A stretch of DNA of 8,804 nucleotides from assembly GCA_020434645.1 (NCBI GenBank), contig JAGRAK010000069.1, positions 1-8,804 of the forward strand, in the 5' to 3' direction. A program made the position numbers and the translations under genes. Below, piece by piece: positions 7,748 through 8,804 of the stretch (position 1 is the stretch's first letter; the number at the start of each line of letters is the position of its first letter). The notes beneath the pieces are model-generated. The model saw nothing but the letters and a program-made list of their open reading frames with translations, made no database searches and was not told the DNA's origin. The DNA comes from Bdellovibrionales bacterium. Its GTDB lineage: Bacteria > Bdellovibrionota > Bdellovibrionia > Bdellovibrionales > UBA1609.

Positions 7748-8221
7748 ATGAAAAAGCCTTTCATCATTATAAGTCTAGCGCTTCTACTCGTAATACTTTC
7801 AGCATCGGTTGTGCTAAATAATCTTAGCCGGCCAACAATATCGTATTCTAATAAATCACAAAAGAATGCAGACGATCATCTTACAAAGACGATCAGTCAA
7901 GTAGTTAGGCTCGATAAGAAAGCAATTGAGCCCACAGCCAAAGACTTCACGACCACTAAAAATGCGAACACTCAAACTGTGAGCAAAAGCATTCGAGAAC
8001 TTGAACTTGAGTATTCAAACTACAAGCCTGAACAAATACTTGCTGAGCTTGAACGAACGAATCATAACCTGTCTCATTCAAATCTGATTGCAAAGGCAAA
8101 TAAAGGCTTGCTTTCGCCAAGCGAGCGCTACCAACTGTCTTTTGAAATTAAAAAAATTGGTGTTTTAAACAACCTACTGGCCAGACAAAAAACAAAAAGC
8201 ATCAAAGAGAAGTACTTATGA
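7748..8221 (+). CDS. Small protein with N-terminal membrane anchor, function unknown
   Basis: 157 residues, not recognised. KKP then a hydrophobic run (about residues 5-23) looks like an uncleaved signal anchor with the rest in the periplasm; a weak cleavage option after SAS (18-20) is not excluded. Residues 30-78 are a polar Thr/Lys/Asn-rich linker, and 79-157 look helical (ELELEYSNYKPEQILAELER and following), with no cysteine. The architecture (inner-membrane anchor, flexible linker, helical end domain) fits a scaffold or tether. The Shine-Dalgarno GGAG lies inside the end of the preceding gene, the start is 2 bases after that gene's TAG, and the stop overlaps the next start in ATGA, so translation is coupled on both sides. 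Confidence 0.82.
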   Translation: MKKPFIIISLALLLVILSASVVLNNLSRPTISYSNKSQKNADDHLTKTISQVVRLDKKAIEPTAKDFTTTKNANTQTVSKSIRELELEYSNYKPEQILAELERTNHNLSHSNLIAKANKGLLSPSERYQLSFEIKKIGVLNNLLARQKTKSIKEKYL

Positions 8222-8804
8222 AAACATTCTTTGAACTGCTCGCTATTTGCACGTTTATTTCAGGGTGCTACCCCAAAATTAATGGGACTAGCCGTGTGAT
8301 AAACTTAACTGAAAAAACCCCTGCAAATATAGAGCAATTACAAATAGAATGCCAGAGCCTTGAGCAAGTAGGAGATGTTCATGACTTAATAAAAAAAATA
8401 GATTCAGATATCGAAGCGGTTCACAATTTGATCAATAACTATGAAATACCCGAAGTCAAAGAGGAGATCATAGATATTGCCCGACGTATACAGATGAGTG
8501 TCGACGAGTTAACGGCCATTATAGATTCTGATTATTCACAGAACAGCTACTTACAAAATGTTGAATGGGAGATTATACCGCGCAATGTATTGATTGCCAC
8601 CAATGATAGAAAATGGAAGTTCTTAGCTGCTGGAGTTGAGCAGGCCTACACATGGAGCGGTGAAATTACAAATGCTCACGAGATGATGAATTTTAAAATA
8701 GAAGACAATGTTCTCAAAGTGAATTTTGCCCGGCCGGCTTCTTTAATTGAACTCTGCCAGCTTCAAAAAACACTAGTTCTAGTGATCGGTGTTGTCGTAG
8801 AAAA
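8218..8804 (+). CDS. Lipoprotein of unknown function, 3' end cut by window edge
   Basis: The ATG overlaps the previous stop (ATGA), with AGAGAAG a few bases upstream. The frame is open for 195 codons to the window end. Residues 1-16 form a short lipoprotein signal ending in the lipobox ISGC with Cys17; Tyr at +2 would allow outer-membrane sorting in E. coli. The mature part has a helical segment (about 38-108, including DLIKKIDSDIEAV and VKEEIIDIARRI) then a region that looks beta-rich (about 113-165), and a hydrophobic stretch LVLVIGVVV at the cut end that may be a strand or a membrane segment. No family recognised. As the fourth gene of the exported set it is likely the lipid-anchored partner of the three proteins upstream. 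Confidence 0.82.
   Translation, partial: MKTFFELLAICTFISGCYPKINGTSRVINLTEKTPANIEQLQIECQSLEQVGDVHDLIKKIDSDIEAVHNLINNYEIPEVKEEIIDIARRIQMSVDELTAIIDSDYSQNSYLQNVEWEIIPRNVLIATNDRKWKFLAAGVEQAYTWSGEITNAHEMMNFKIEDNVLKVNFARPASLIELCQLQKTLVLVIGVVVE

Overview
This window comes from a Gram-negative bacterium. Lipoprotein and Sec signal peptides are abundant, and all but two of the eight genes encode exported or membrane-anchored proteins with signal sequences (the exceptions are a cytoplasmic photolyase and a small two-helix membrane protein). The moderate-to-low G+C, the load of secreted hydrolases and a subtilase type I know best from Bacteroidetes would fit a predatory or scavenging lineage such as Bdellovibrionota, but this placement is inference. 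There is no rRNA, tRNA, CRISPR array, transposase or phage gene, and no gene-free stretch longer than about 235 bases.

Left part, minus strand (1-2154): a secreted M14-type zinc peptidase (1207-2154) is followed with zero spacing, stop TAA directly abutting a TTG start, by a class I CPD photolyase (1-1206) whose C-terminus runs off the window. The two look co-transcribed and translationally coupled.

Middle part (2386-4981): an 87-residue two-helix membrane protein with an unusually complete Shine-Dalgarno sequence (2386-2649), then a lipoprotein subtilase (2805-4481) with an intact Asp/His/Ser triad and a roughly 220-residue stretch between Asp and His. Convergent to it is a secreted staphylococcal-nuclease-like enzyme (4517-4981, minus). 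Together with the M14 enzyme these make a cluster of exported degradative enzymes for peptides and nucleic acids.

Right part, plus strand (5198-8804): four tightly packed genes (gap of 13 nt, gap of 2 nt, then a 4-nt ATGA overlap) whose products I do not recognise. They are a 535-residue periplasmic protein with a predicted helical hairpin, a 308-residue periplasmic protein, a 157-residue protein with one N-terminal membrane anchor, and a lipoprotein cut by the window edge. The mix of two soluble, one inner-membrane-anchored and one lipidated protein in one operon suggests an uncharacterised envelope-spanning assembly. It is the best candidate here for something undescribed. Its leader carries a 10-bp inverted repeat between a candidate promoter and the first ribosome-binding site.
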